From Flavobacterium sinopsychrotolerans (GTDB taxonomy: Bacteria > Bacteroidota > Bacteroidia > Flavobacteriales > Flavobacteriaceae): a stretch of DNA of 64,000 nt. Both the position numbers and the translations under genes were made by a program. The notes under the pieces are model-generated. The model did not search any database. It had not been told where the DNA came from and saw nothing but the letters and a program-made list of their open reading frames with translations. This document shows, in pieces, positions 54,901 through 64,000 of this stretch. The stretch covers positions 286,367 to 350,366 of the forward strand of contig NZ_FODN01000002.1 of NCBI RefSeq assembly GCF_900110375.1, read 5' to 3'. Numbering within the stretch: the stretch's first letter is position 1; each line of letters starts with the position of its first letter.

Positions 54901-56501
54901 ATGCTTGGACAGGACCAAATGGATTTACCAGTACCAATCAGAATTTGAGGAATTTACTAGCAGGAGCCTACGATTTAACGGTAACAGATAATTCTGGATG
55001 TTTCAAAAAACTGTCAACAACAATAACCCAGCCTGATGAAATTATTATCACTGCAACGACAACACCAATAATTTGCTATGGAGGAAATGATGCTTCAATA
55101 AAAATATTGATTTCAGGAGGTATTGCCCCTTATACTATTAATTGGAGTAATTTGGGAGGTGGAGACTTACAGGATAATCTTTCGGCAGGGGATTATCTGG
55201 TAACTGTTACAGACGATAATGATTGTATAAAAACACTAAATGTAAACATACCTGAAGCTCCTATATTTACTGTTAATCCAGTCGTTAAAAATATCTCTTG
55301 TTTTGGAATGAATGACGGCAGTATTAATTTGAATATTATTGGAGGTATAGTACCAGTAAAATTAGTTTGGGATGATAGTGCTGTGGCAGGAAATGTTAGA
55401 AATAATCTAAGACCAGGAACCTACACGGTAACAATCAGTGATGGAAAACCATGTACTATCTCTAGAACATTCATAATATTGGAACCACAAAAATTAGTGA
55501 TTTCTGCAAATGTTACTGATGCATTTGATTGTGATGATGCCAATAGTGGCGCTATCAATCTACTGGTTGCCGGAGGAACAACACCTTTTACCTATTCTTG
55601 GTCAAATGGCGTTGTAACGGAAGATTTATCTAACATTCCCGCAGGAAATTATTCAATAATTGTTACTGATGCCAGAGGCTGTTCTGAACAAGCTCAATAT
55701 TCAATTAACAGACAGCCACCAATTGTAATTGGAATAGAAACCAAAACCGATTTTAACTGTGAAACTAAATATGTTAAACAAACTTTTTTAGCGCAAGTTT
55801 CAGGAGGTTTCCCACCTTATCAATTGGTTTGGTCAAGCGGAACCGTAAGCGGAGCCAATAATGAAATAATGAATACTACCCAAAATGGAACTACGATTTT
55901 GGATGTCACGGATAATTTAGGATGTACATCAAGTTACAGTTTCAATGTAAAAAATCCAGTTTTAGGAAACCCTGATTTTACTACAAATTCCATTGGTTTC
56001 TCTACCTATGGAATATATTCCATTATAGATCCAATTCAGTTCACAAATACTGCTACGGGTGATTTTATTAATATCGCTTGGGATTTTGGTGATGGTAGTG
56101 TTTCTAATGAAGTAAATCCAATTCATTCTTTCGTCAAAGAAGGGATTTATATAGTGAACCAGACAGTTACCTATCCTTTTGGATGTATCTATACACATAT
56201 AATTACATTAGCAGTTGACAAAGGATATGAATTGATGAGTCCTAATGGATTTACGCCTAATGGAGATGGAATTAATGAAACTTTTAAACCTGCTTTTTTA
56301 GGAATGAAATCAATTCAACTGGATGTGTATGATACTTGGGGAGAATTAGTATACTCTGAAACTGGTGAGACATTACAAGGCTGGGATGGAAAAGTAAAAG
56401 GAAAGGAATCAGAGAATGGAAATTATTATTACAAAGTAAAAGCAACCACTTTTTATGGCACAGTAGTAAGCAAAGATGGTCCTTTTACACTAATCAAATA
56501 A
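48903..56501 (+). CDS. Giant T9SS adhesin (Ig-like, PKD and SprB repeats, type B sorting domain)
   Basis: Cell-surface protein of 2,532 residues, probably displayed by the type IX secretion system and used in adhesion or gliding. A signal peptide covers residues 1-24. After a unique N-terminal ~740 residues with PKD-like parts, there are five bacterial Ig-like (BIG2-like) modules of ~73 residues near 748-1200: four in tandem, then a spacer domain, then the fifth. The spacer (LDFTYWT…SGTYYIKGT) occurs before the first and fifth modules. Three similar ~100-residue PKD-like units fill about 1290-1875; six SprB-type repeats (CFG..DG.I…GG pattern) cover about 1877-2350; a PKD domain (FDFGDGS-like WDFGDGS) lies near 2356-2440. 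The last ~90 residues are a type B T9SS C-terminal domain with SPNGFTPNGDGINETF. The SprF-like gene follows after 10 bases. Confidence 0.93.
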   Translation: MKHFYPIIFLFFLLFFFTSNVQSQTINLVRFNNTANYTSGSGVSVLINPTGIFNLDNKFILELSDVGGNWASPTMLTTLDEFYVPVVNGTLPATLAAGSYKLRIRSTNPVVTIETGTFNVVSGSGIGIPTLTSALTNNSNFFNCIKCTETQTIFGSLNRSDVATVGAASGGISASNRNIELCDFDTNFSYSIKLVGILDGTSSNVIHTSGVFSIPSNLGIGTYVFEIEKSNSTTSSIFSVIFLFHGNATNLGNSTSETVCVDEEVTFNIETSLSGIGRNYLGSKYTINFGDGSDPLELTHAQLMSHPILTHKFQTVSCDKTNGAFTVEKKLWNKGISTSCNTFVLNGGGVSKSVNASKSPQANFDLKINQCITDPIKAINTTVKGSYGVAGCLKEVLYSWYFKKPGESNYTSIPSNSPWINSINDLTIPSSFITISGCWDIKLEAVNPDLCQSVTEAIKTIKIETVLDPTFTNTPSSPICPNVAIQFTDTTVIPSSGCQDLTYSWIIKKNGVIVTSSEVQAVAPSTLNSPSPLIKFIQPGIYTVTLDITNSCGTKSSAPKEIVVNGAPTVSFSPGSLSVCDFNSIYTLDFTQSPRKPVYSVAPFTPNSYLWIISGAGVTAADYTFTGGTSATDAYPKIIFNAFKTYIIEVKVDGNCIGSNIATFTFALKELPNLIINNPTAVCSPSTVDITVPAITSGSESGLDFTYWTDASATIALSTPSAITASGTYYIKGTKTNGCPVIKPVTVTVNALPTIGGTLYACIGATSQLSGSVTPTSGNPWICSDTSIATISSTGLVTAIAIGSTSITYTNSNGCSKSVTFTVNALPSITGTLSACINATSQLTGSVTAASISPWLSSNTTIATVSNTGLVTAKSAGTTIITHKNSNNCTVTSTFTVNALPTLTGTLSVCVNSTSQLTGSGTAASSLPWVSSNIAVATVNATGLVTAVSAGTSDITYTNLDGCTVNVTFTVNDFPTITGLPKGCVGSTLQLTGSGTVATSSPWVSSNLSVATVSATGLVTSIAVGTTTITYKNSNNCTVDLLFTVNELPNLIITNPLVVCSPDTVDISSTAITTGSDSGLDFTYWTNLSATTVLSTPSAITASGTYYIKGTNSNGCSIIKSVSVTINPQPTIGGTLSACIGLTSQLTGSANAATTTPWVSSNLSVATVSDTGLVTAVSAGTCDITYENSNGCIQTVIFTVNVNPIIITSQTQTICTNTSFSIAPLDGSGNIVPIGTSYSWGVPTVTGGITGGIALVNQTTISGTLINGTDAVQTATYTVTPKSGNCSGNQFTVVITVNPSPKVQFSEADQVLCSGSDTLPITLSSPTTGNVTFNWTATVPTGITGITSLTGTNTIPVQNLSNTTTNPLIVIFSSTATLENNGVSCSGTIYKYEITINPPAQVNQPLDKVICNNQAASVIFASANTGGTTTYSWTNSDNSINLPATGTGDISFTASNSTVIPIVATIVVTPTFTNGGKSCSGTPKTFTITVNPTLTVDLPDNQEVCNGFSTNAIVFTRAIPNTVYNWTNTNATIGIGASGVGNIPVFTAINNGINSITTSITVTPSLNGCFGLPKTFTITVNPSPAVTFSQPNQVICSGSSNTSVNLTSTTAGTAFSWTAIQPTGITGVVTSGTSSIPVQIVTNTTNEPIVVTYLAKAELNTGVSCEGATYSYTITVNPVPLINSQTATICSANAFNVIPQNGGGTIVPANTLYSWSSPIVSPIGAITGGSAQGVNQNSISQTLINVTDQLATATYMVTPKSGTCTGTPFTVVITVNPSAKVAFSEENQAICTGTNTLPVVLTSATTGNVTFNWIANVPAGITGVTSLTGTNTIPVQNLINTTTSPLIVTYTSTATLDNNGVSCKGALFIYSIMVYAPIVITTNEEKDITCFGDADGKIAVTVTGGTTNYNYIWTKDNSPFATTEDISNLIPGVYTVTVSDTNNCGPETATFTITQPPVLALNWVGQTDVLCYGVATGAITVSTVGGTPIEITPGNFDYKYAWTGPNGFTSTNQNLRNLLAGAYDLTVTDNSGCFKKLSTTITQPDEIIITATTTPIICYGGNDASIKILISGGIAPYTINWSNLGGGDLQDNLSAGDYLVTVTDDNDCIKTLNVNIPEAPIFTVNPVVKNISCFGMNDGSINLNIIGGIVPVKLVWDDSAVAGNVRNNLRPGTYTVTISDGKPCTISRTFIILEPQKLVISANVTDAFDCDDANSGAINLLVAGGTTPFTYSWSNGVVTEDLSNIPAGNYSIIVTDARGCSEQAQYSINRQPPIVIGIETKTDFNCETKYVKQTFLAQVSGGFPPYQLVWSSGTVSGANNEIMNTTQNGTTILDVTDNLGCTSSYSFNVKNPVLGNPDFTTNSIGFSTYGIYSIIDPIQFTNTATGDFINIAWDFGDGSVSNEVNPIHSFVKEGIYIVNQTVTYPFGCIYTHIITLAVDKGYELMSPNGFTPNGDGINETFKPAFLGMKSIQLDVYDTWGELVYSETGETLQGWDGKVKGKESENGNYYYKVKATTFYGTVVSKDGPFTLIK

Positions 56502-56511
56502 GAATAGCATA

Positions 56512-57507
56512 ATGAAAATAAAAATAGCAGCATTCATACTTTTGTTAAGTTTTTCTTTAACAGTTAAAGCGCAAGATCCCATTTTTACTCAATATTTCAT
56601 GGTTCCAGAAACCTTGAATCCTGGATTTACAGGTTTTTTAGAAACCACCAAAGCTGGGATATTACACAGAACGCAATGGCCTGATTTGAATTTTAGAGTC
56701 GATACAGATTATGGCTTTATGAATACATGGTTGGAAAATGCAAACAGCGGAGTAGGAATAAGCGTCCTAAACCATAGAGAGAAATTTACCGATTATAATT
56801 TTACTCAAGTTAATCTTAATTATGCTTATCGGGTTCAATTAAACGATGAATGGTTTTTTAGACCCGCTATTGAAGTTGGTTTTGGAAATAAATCGTTTGG
56901 GTTTCAGAATATTATTTTAGAAGATCAAATTAATATTGGCTTGGGAACTATCAATCCTTCCAGTGTAGATCCCTTACTTTTGAATGAAAAAGTAAGGTTC
57001 TTTGATTTTTCTGCAGGAATGCTTTTCAATAATGAAAATGCTTGGTTTGGGCTTTCTCTAAAACATCTTAATAAACCTAATATTTCATTTTCAACCATTG
57101 GAAATGTCCCGTTAGAAATGTTTTTTTCAGCAAATGCAGGCTATGAATTTAAACTGGGGGATTATATTGATATCACTGCTTTACCTTATGAAACACGGTT
57201 GCTTCTCACATCCAATTATATGACTCAAGGCGAGTACAGCCGATTTGATTTAGGAACAGGTCTTGTTTTTGAAAAGTTTTTTTTTGGAGCCAGTCTAGCA
57301 ACAAATCCAGGAAAAAAGACGGATAAGAGTCACTTTTTAACTTCAATAAATGCCTTTGGAGGCTTGCAATATGAGCATTTTAAATTTGGTTATTCCTATG
57401 ATTTTAATACTTCTAAAATAGGAAAAACAGGCGGGATTTTTGAACTGTCGGTAATTTATCAATTTGATTTGGAAGTGAAATGTTTTGGTTGTCCAAATTA
57501 TTATTGA
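56512..57507 (+). CDS. PorP/SprF family type IX secretion membrane protein
   Basis: Outer-membrane beta-barrel protein of the PorP/SprF family, 331 residues. A signal peptide (residues 1-20, ending TVKAQ) is followed by the family N-terminus DPIFTQYFMVPETLNPGFTG and alternating aromatic strands ending in a C-terminal aromatic region. In Flavobacterium johnsoniae, SprF is needed for secretion of the SprB adhesin; paralogues are paired with other type B CTD proteins. Its position 10 bases after the giant adhesin gene makes it the dedicated partner of that protein. It ends in CFGCPNYY, a short Cys-containing tail. Confidence 0.93.
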   Translation: MKIKIAAFILLLSFSLTVKAQDPIFTQYFMVPETLNPGFTGFLETTKAGILHRTQWPDLNFRVDTDYGFMNTWLENANSGVGISVLNHREKFTDYNFTQVNLNYAYRVQLNDEWFFRPAIEVGFGNKSFGFQNIILEDQINIGLGTINPSSVDPLLLNEKVRFFDFSAGMLFNNENAWFGLSLKHLNKPNISFSTIGNVPLEMFFSANAGYEFKLGDYIDITALPYETRLLLTSNYMTQGEYSRFDLGTGLVFEKFFFGASLATNPGKKTDKSHFLTSINAFGGLQYEHFKFGYSYDFNTSKIGKTGGIFELSVIYQFDLEVKCFGCPNYY

Positions 57508-57830
57508 TTTCATTAATACGTATTGTATTAAGTAATTTAGTTTATTTAGAAAAGTACAGCTGTCTCGTTTTTTCGAGCCGAATTTTTTATGGAGTTGAGG
57601 TTAATGAGATATATTCAAATGGATTTATAATAAATAATTTACTAATTAATGGAAGCTTGGAAAAGTTAATTTAGGCATCAAGCTGACCAAAAATATATTC
57701 TTAACTGAACTAGCAGAATTATTTTTCAATGATTGCATTGAAAAAAAACAGCAAACTACTAACAATAAAGGTTTACAATAATTTGGCAATCTATAAAGGC
57801 TAATTAACCCACAGATCAACCTATAAAACA
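57508..57830. other. Intergenic region with degenerate copy of the gapN terminator
   Basis: About 320 bases between the sprF-like gene and the katG terminator. The first 90 bases contain a decayed copy (AGAAAAGTACAGCTGTCTCG near 57548, then ATTTTTTATGGAGTT) of the sequence at 48662-48725 that precedes the adhesin. The remainder is AT-rich with no open frame or signal recognised. Confidence 0.5.
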
Positions 57831-57862
57831 AAAAAGGTGATCTGTTACCAGACCACCTTTTT
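57831..57862 (-). terminator. katG terminator
   Basis: 14-bp stem with one A-C mismatch (57831-57844 / 57849-57862), 4-base loop and a U-run on the minus strand. Confidence 0.75.
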
Positions 57863-57882
57863 AAACAAATTATAAATCTAAA

Positions 57883-60505
<2,623 letters not shown>

Positions 60506-60949
60506 ATGAATCCATTTGAAAATAATAATAGTAGTCAAAATACGGTAAATTCTGAGTTTGAAGCTTGGGTTGGCATTTTATACTCTTGTATTTCTGCCGA
60601 TAATCAAATCACCGACTCGGAAACGGCAACATTATCCAGAGTTTTGTCTTCAAAACATAAATTTATCGGAATTGATATTGCACCTCTCTATAGAAAAGCA
60701 TTTAATGTAAGAGCGGAACTGGGACAATTAAAATACATTTCGGCTTGTTCCGAATGGATTAAAGGAGAAGATAAGGAAACCGTATTTGTTCTTGCATTGG
60801 AAGTGTTGCTTGCTGATGGAACATTGGAAAAAGAAGAAAAAAACGTAATTGAAGTTTTATCCAATCAATTAGAAATTGAGAAAGAGATGACCAGCAAAAT
60901 AATTGAGGTGATTTTCTTGAAAAATAAAGGTAATATTAAAGGAATATAA
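60506..60949 (+). CDS. TerB-like domain protein
   Basis: A 147-residue acidic helical protein resembling the TerB/tellurite-resistance domain: two acidic metal-binding-like helix segments, ISADNQITDSETATLSRVL near residue 30 and LLADGTLEKEEKNVIEVLSNQL near residue 110. No signal peptide or membrane segment is seen. The role of stand-alone TerB proteins is unclear, though many sit with stress genes; here the nearest is katG, transcribed divergently. A strong terminator follows. Confidence 0.7.
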   Translation: MNPFENNNSSQNTVNSEFEAWVGILYSCISADNQITDSETATLSRVLSSKHKFIGIDIAPLYRKAFNVRAELGQLKYISACSEWIKGEDKETVFVLALEVLLADGTLEKEEKNVIEVLSNQLEIEKEMTSKIIEVIFLKNKGNIKGI

Positions 60950-61012
60950 GTGGCTAAATCAAAATAGAGTTCTACTTCGGAGCGTATATTAAATGGGTTT
61001 AATTTTGATTGT

Positions 61013-61057
61013 AAAAAAAGAAGAGCATTTCAAATCTGAAATGCTCTTCTTTTTTTG
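61013..61057. terminator. Terminator after TerB-like gene
   Basis: 20-bp stem with core GAAGAGCATTTCA / TGAAATGCTCTTC, loop AATC, flanked by A- and T-runs. It could act in both directions. Confidence 0.85.
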
Positions 61058-61172
61058 TTTTGGAGAAACGAAAAGTTGATTTTTTATTGTCAAAAGAATC
61101 GTTACGCACCTTTTACTATGCATGCATATTATTCAAATTAATTCCTTATTTTTGGAATATAACACAAAAAAT

Positions 61173-62753
61173 ATGCAATACGATTTTGATTACATAATAA
61201 TAGGAAGCGGATTTGGAGGTTCAGTAAGTGCTTTACGGCTTTCTGAAAAAGGATATAAAGTTTTGGTGATTGAAAAAGGGAAATGGTACAAATCGGAAGA
61301 TTTTGCCAAAACCAATTGGAATCTCAGGAAATGGTTGTGGATGCCTTCGTTGCGTTTCTTTGGTATCATGAAAATGAGTATTTTCAGGCATGTTGTAATT
61401 ATATCGGGAACGGGAGTTGGTGGTGGTTCCCTGGTGTATGCGAATACTTTACCCGTGCCAAAATCGGCATTTTATAAATCAGGAAGTTGGAGCGAATTAG
61501 AAGACTGGGAAACCGAATTAAAACCATTTTATCAAAAAGCACTCACCATGCTTGGTGCATCCAGAAATCCCAAATTGTTTGACGGTGATCTTGCATTGAA
61601 GGAATTGGCAAAAGAAATTGGGAAAGAAGATCAATTTGAACATCCTGATGTTGCGGTTTTCTTTGGAAAAGAAGGGGTGAACGTAAAGGATCCCTATTTT
61701 GAGGGAAAAGGTCCTGAAAGAGCTGGATGTAATTTTTGTGGAGGTTGCATGACGGGTTGCAGACATAATGCTAAAAATACACTTGATAAAAATTATTTGT
61801 ATCTAGCGCAAAATAATGGTGCTGAAATCCTTGCCGAAAATGAGGTTTATGATGTTTTGCCAATTGATGATAAAGACGGGACTTCAGGCTACAAAGTCGC
61901 TGTAAAATCAAGTACTAAATTTTTTGGATCCAGAAAAGAATTTACTTCAAAAGGAGTGATTTTTTCAGGAGGCGTATTGGGTACTATTAAATTACTGCTT
62001 AAACTAAAAACAAAATCACTTCCGCTATTGTCAGATAAACTTGGCGATGACATACGAACCAATAATGAAACGCTAATTAGTGTTTCCTCTTTGGACAAAA
62101 CTAAAAATTTATCAAAAGGAGTGGCTATTGGCAGTCTCCTTCACACGGATGACAACAGTCATTTGGAAATTGTGAGGTATTCAGAAGGATCGGGTTTCTG
62201 GAAATTACTTCATTTGCCTTTGTCTAATGGAAAAAACACAATTGAACGAATGGCAAACATGACGCAACAAGTAGTAAAATATCCATTAACCTACTTCAAA
62301 ATTTATTGGGTAAACAGTTGGTCAAAAAGCACTACTGTTTTGTTATTCATGCAATCAATAGACAGTACTTTAAAATTCAAAAACAACTTTTTTGGCGGAA
62401 TGTCATCGACAATAGGTACCGGATTAAAACCGTCCGCTTATATTCCGGAGTCTATCGCTTTGACAGAAAAATACAGCAAAATAATCAATGGTAAAGCAAC
62501 TTCATTTGTTTTGGAATCCGTAGCAGGAATCCCGTCAACTGCCCATGTATTGGGAGGTGCAGTGATGGGGAAAGATCGTTCAGAAGGAGTAATTAATAAA
62601 AACAATGAAGTTTTTGGATACCATAACATGTTGATAATTGACGGTTCCATGATATCTGCAAATCCGGGAGTTAATCCATCACTTTCCATCACAGCAATTG
62701 CAGAACGAGCTATGGATCAGATTCCGGTCCCTATTGAAAGAAAGGATTTTTGA
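61173..62753 (+). CDS. GMC family FAD-dependent oxidoreductase with four-Cys motif (ChoD-like)
   Basis: Flavoprotein of the glucose-methanol-choline oxidoreductase family, most like the bacterial cholesterol-oxidase/ChoD-like branch. The FAD-binding motif IIGSGFGGSVSALRL lies at the N-terminus and GTGVGGGSLVYANT is the second family signature. A four-Cys cluster C-x2-C-x2-C-x3-C (Cys186, 189, 192, 196) is followed by RHNAKNTLDKNYLYLA, a hallmark of this branch. The C-terminus has AHVLGGAVMGKD and the active-site-side IDGSMISANPGVNPSLSI. The ATG at 61173 (MQYDFDY) is preferred because it puts the FAD motif at residues 8-13; an ATG at 61122 would add 17 residues. True substrate is unknown; sterols are unlikely in this host. 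Confidence 0.85.
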   Translation: MQYDFDYIIIGSGFGGSVSALRLSEKGYKVLVIEKGKWYKSEDFAKTNWNLRKWLWMPSLRFFGIMKMSIFRHVVIISGTGVGGGSLVYANTLPVPKSAFYKSGSWSELEDWETELKPFYQKALTMLGASRNPKLFDGDLALKELAKEIGKEDQFEHPDVAVFFGKEGVNVKDPYFEGKGPERAGCNFCGGCMTGCRHNAKNTLDKNYLYLAQNNGAEILAENEVYDVLPIDDKDGTSGYKVAVKSSTKFFGSRKEFTSKGVIFSGGVLGTIKLLLKLKTKSLPLLSDKLGDDIRTNNETLISVSSLDKTKNLSKGVAIGSLLHTDDNSHLEIVRYSEGSGFWKLLHLPLSNGKNTIERMANMTQQVVKYPLTYFKIYWVNSWSKSTTVLLFMQSIDSTLKFKNNFFGGMSSTIGTGLKPSAYIPESIALTEKYSKIINGKATSFVLESVAGIPSTAHVLGGAVMGKDRSEGVINKNNEVFGYHNMLIIDGSMISANPGVNPSLSITAIAERAMDQIPVPIERKDF

Positions 62754-62902
62754 AATTTCATGCTAACCAGATGAATTAAAAATGAATCTCTATTTTTTTT
62801 GCTTCCCAATGTTCCATTATTAAATTAATTGCTTAATTTAGAATACTTAAATAGCTGCATAATTTTATTTTAACTCAGGACTGAATAAGTCTTTAAAAAT
62901 AA

Positions 62903-63109
62903 TTCGATATCAGAAAAAAAGTCAAAATAACAAAGAAAAAAATTCATGAAAGACTGCATCGGGAGCCCGTATTAACGCATCCTACACTGAAGTTTATTCC
63001 TAATATTGTGATCAATCTAGTTAGTTTAATAGTAACATTTGCCATAGTGGGCATCTTACTCTATTTTATCTTGGATTATTTGATTAAGAAATTTTATCAT
63101 TTGGATTAA
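62903..63109 (+). CDS. Possible small membrane protein lacking an ATG start
   Basis: Open frame after an in-frame stop at 62900-62902. It encodes a Lys-rich segment (KKVKITKKKIHERLHREP), then THPTLKFIPN, then one clear transmembrane helix (INLVSLIVTFAIVGILLYF) and the tail LDYLIKKFYHLD, stop at 63107-63109. The topology is plausible but no ATG, GTG or TTG precedes the basic region; GTG at 63008 would give a 33-residue form beginning at the helix. It may be translated from a rare start (ATA 62927 or ATT 62942) or be a decayed gene. The rest of the 62754-63433 gap shows nothing recognisable. Confidence 0.3.
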   Translation, partial: FDIRKKVKITKKKIHERLHREPVLTHPTLKFIPNIVINLVSLIVTFAIVGILLYFILDYLIKKFYHLD

Positions 63110-63433
63110 AAAAGTAGTATTTCAAAAATTGAAGTGGAGTATAAAATTAATCATACTCTTATTTTTTTATTAAAATAAAATTTTGTTGATGTAGGTTTCT
63201 CCAGATTAAATAGGTGTACAGACAATAATTGTGCATCAAACCCTGAAATTCATAGTGAATATCAGTCTGAGGAAAAGTGGCGAAATACTTGTAGCATCCA
63301 AACATAAGTTACCATTGATTTAGAAAATATCTTCGTCTATTGCTTATTTTTTAAGGTTGTTAGTTTAGTTTTAGCTATTTTTTGCAGAAAGACCTAGAGC
63401 AAATTGATGATGTAGGGTTATGCAAAATATAAT

Positions 63434-63859
63434 TTAGAATCCGCCTTTTATGTAACTCCAGCCTTGTTCTTGTTTTTCAACAATTTCAGCAATGCCGGCG
63501 GGTACATATTCTACTTCAGGGATCAATTGGTCTTTAGTTATTTTTCGGTTTTTCATAGTGTTTTCGCAAACTACAAAACGAACTCCCTTTTCATGAAGCA
63601 CTTTAATTGCTGCGATGTGCTTTGATTTTGTGGGCATTAAAAACTCTAATCCCATATTGTAAACCACCACTTCGTACTTAGCTTTAGGCCAAAGAGCAGT
63701 TAAATTATTTAGCTGGTTTGCAAATGCTTTCTGTTGAATAGTATCATTAGCATTGGTAAACTGAAACACTATTTTATGGTTATTCGATTTTTTTTGTGCC
63801 AATGCCACGATTGAAATCAAACCAAATAATAGAACAAATAAAATCGTTAGATTTTTCAT
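63434..63859 (-). CDS. Exported DsrE family protein
   Basis: A 141-residue protein of the DsrE/DsrF/YchN-like fold. A signal peptide (residues 1-22, ending ALAQK) marks it as periplasmic. The fold's strands are visible (HKIVFQFTNAND, KYEVVVYNMGLEFLM, GVRFVVCENTM) with a single Cys in VVCENTM at the position where DsrE proteins can carry persulfide, followed by PEVEYVPAGIAEIVEKQEQGWSYIKGGF. Family members take part in sulfur transfer. It is the partner of a gene cut by the window edge, 16 bases upstream on the same strand. Confidence 0.85.
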   Translation of the reverse strand: MKNLTILFVLLFGLISIVALAQKKSNNHKIVFQFTNANDTIQQKAFANQLNNLTALWPKAKYEVVVYNMGLEFLMPTKSKHIAAIKVLHEKGVRFVVCENTMKNRKITKDQLIPEVEYVPAGIAEIVEKQEQGWSYIKGGF

Positions 63860-63875
63860 AATTGATTTTTTAAAA

Positions 63876-64000
63876 TTACTTTTTTTCGTTTTTCTTTTTT
63901 GCTTCTTTTATCGGTTTGAAAGGCCCGAATTTATGTTGGATTTCCGTAAACCTATCTGAAAAAGGTCCAAAAGGATGATCGACTGGTTTTTTAGAAATAT
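63876..64000 (-). CDS. C-terminal end of an unidentified gene (cut by window edge)
   Basis: About 40 codons of a leftward gene, stop at 63876-63878. The visible end has a short internal repeat (HPFGPFSDRF and HKFGPFKPIK) and a Lys-rich tail KEAKKKNEKK. It is too short to assign. The 16-base gap to the dsrE-like gene suggests co-transcription. Confidence 0.55.
   Translation of the reverse strand, partial: ISKKPVDHPFGPFSDRFTEIQHKFGPFKPIKEAKKKNEKK

Noticed and set aside
57520..57674. Short open frame after the sprF-like gene
   Set aside because: It runs across the decayed terminator copy and has no protein-like features.

Overview
The window looks like a chromosomal segment of a Flavobacterium-type bacterium (Bacteroidetes, Flavobacteriia). 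The reasons are the low GC content, promoters of the Bacteroidetes form TTG-N17-20-TAnnTTTG, a giant adhesin with SprB-type repeats and a type IX secretion type B C-terminal domain followed by a PorP/SprF-family gene, DUF4494, MarR-nitroreductase-YceI clustering, and short GC-rich palindromic repeats scattered between genes. No rRNA, tRNA, transposase, phage gene or CRISPR array was found.

Layout. 0.1-9.8 kb holds housekeeping and envelope genes: NlpC/P60 hydrolase, large zinc metalloprotease, exported adenosine deaminase, SulP anion transporter with a structured leader, FAD amine-oxidase-like protein, GNAT and YaaA. 9.8-14.6 kb is a tripartite drug-efflux operon (tetR-tolC-emrA-emrB order) with a clear promoter/operator. 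14.7-18.2 kb has DUF4494, a second GNAT, and an odd pair: an anchorless bifunctional penicillin-binding protein with a small membrane protein. 18.3-26.0 kb is a complete trp operon, transcribed leftward as trpL-E-G-D-C-F-B-(gamma-glutamylcyclotransferase-like)-A. Its leader encodes a Trp-Trp-Trp peptide followed by an attenuator, and its junctions are full of repeats.

26.1-29.5 kb has a secreted beta-helix protein and a marR-nitroreductase-yceI operon. 29.8-41.6 kb is a sensory island: a 1,910-residue hybrid kinase (ten PAS, one GAF), a CheB-CheR-PAS fusion, and a second hybrid kinase whose C-terminal half resembles the first. 41.7-47.0 kb is a persulfide/sulfur-handling cluster: LOG protein, thioredoxin, a small Cys-containing membrane protein, TPMT-like methyltransferase, DUF2892, persulfide dioxygenase-rhodanese fusion, Crp/Fnr regulator and a single-domain rhodanese. 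47-57.5 kb has a GapN-type aldehyde dehydrogenase, then the 2,532-residue T9SS adhesin and its SprF-like partner. 57.8-64 kb has KatG, a TerB-like protein, a GMC oxidoreductase with a four-Cys motif, a possible unannotated small membrane protein, DsrE and a truncated gene at the edge.

The strongest regulatory finding is the trp attenuator, where leader peptide, terminator and a mutually exclusive antiterminator pairing can all be read directly. Other points worth following up are the anchorless PBP pair, the alternative hairpins before the SulP gene, the efflux operator, a class-II-like Crp site before the persulfide dioxygenase, and degenerate direct repeats flanking the adhesin cassette. 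All function calls rest on motif reading by eye; no database search was run.
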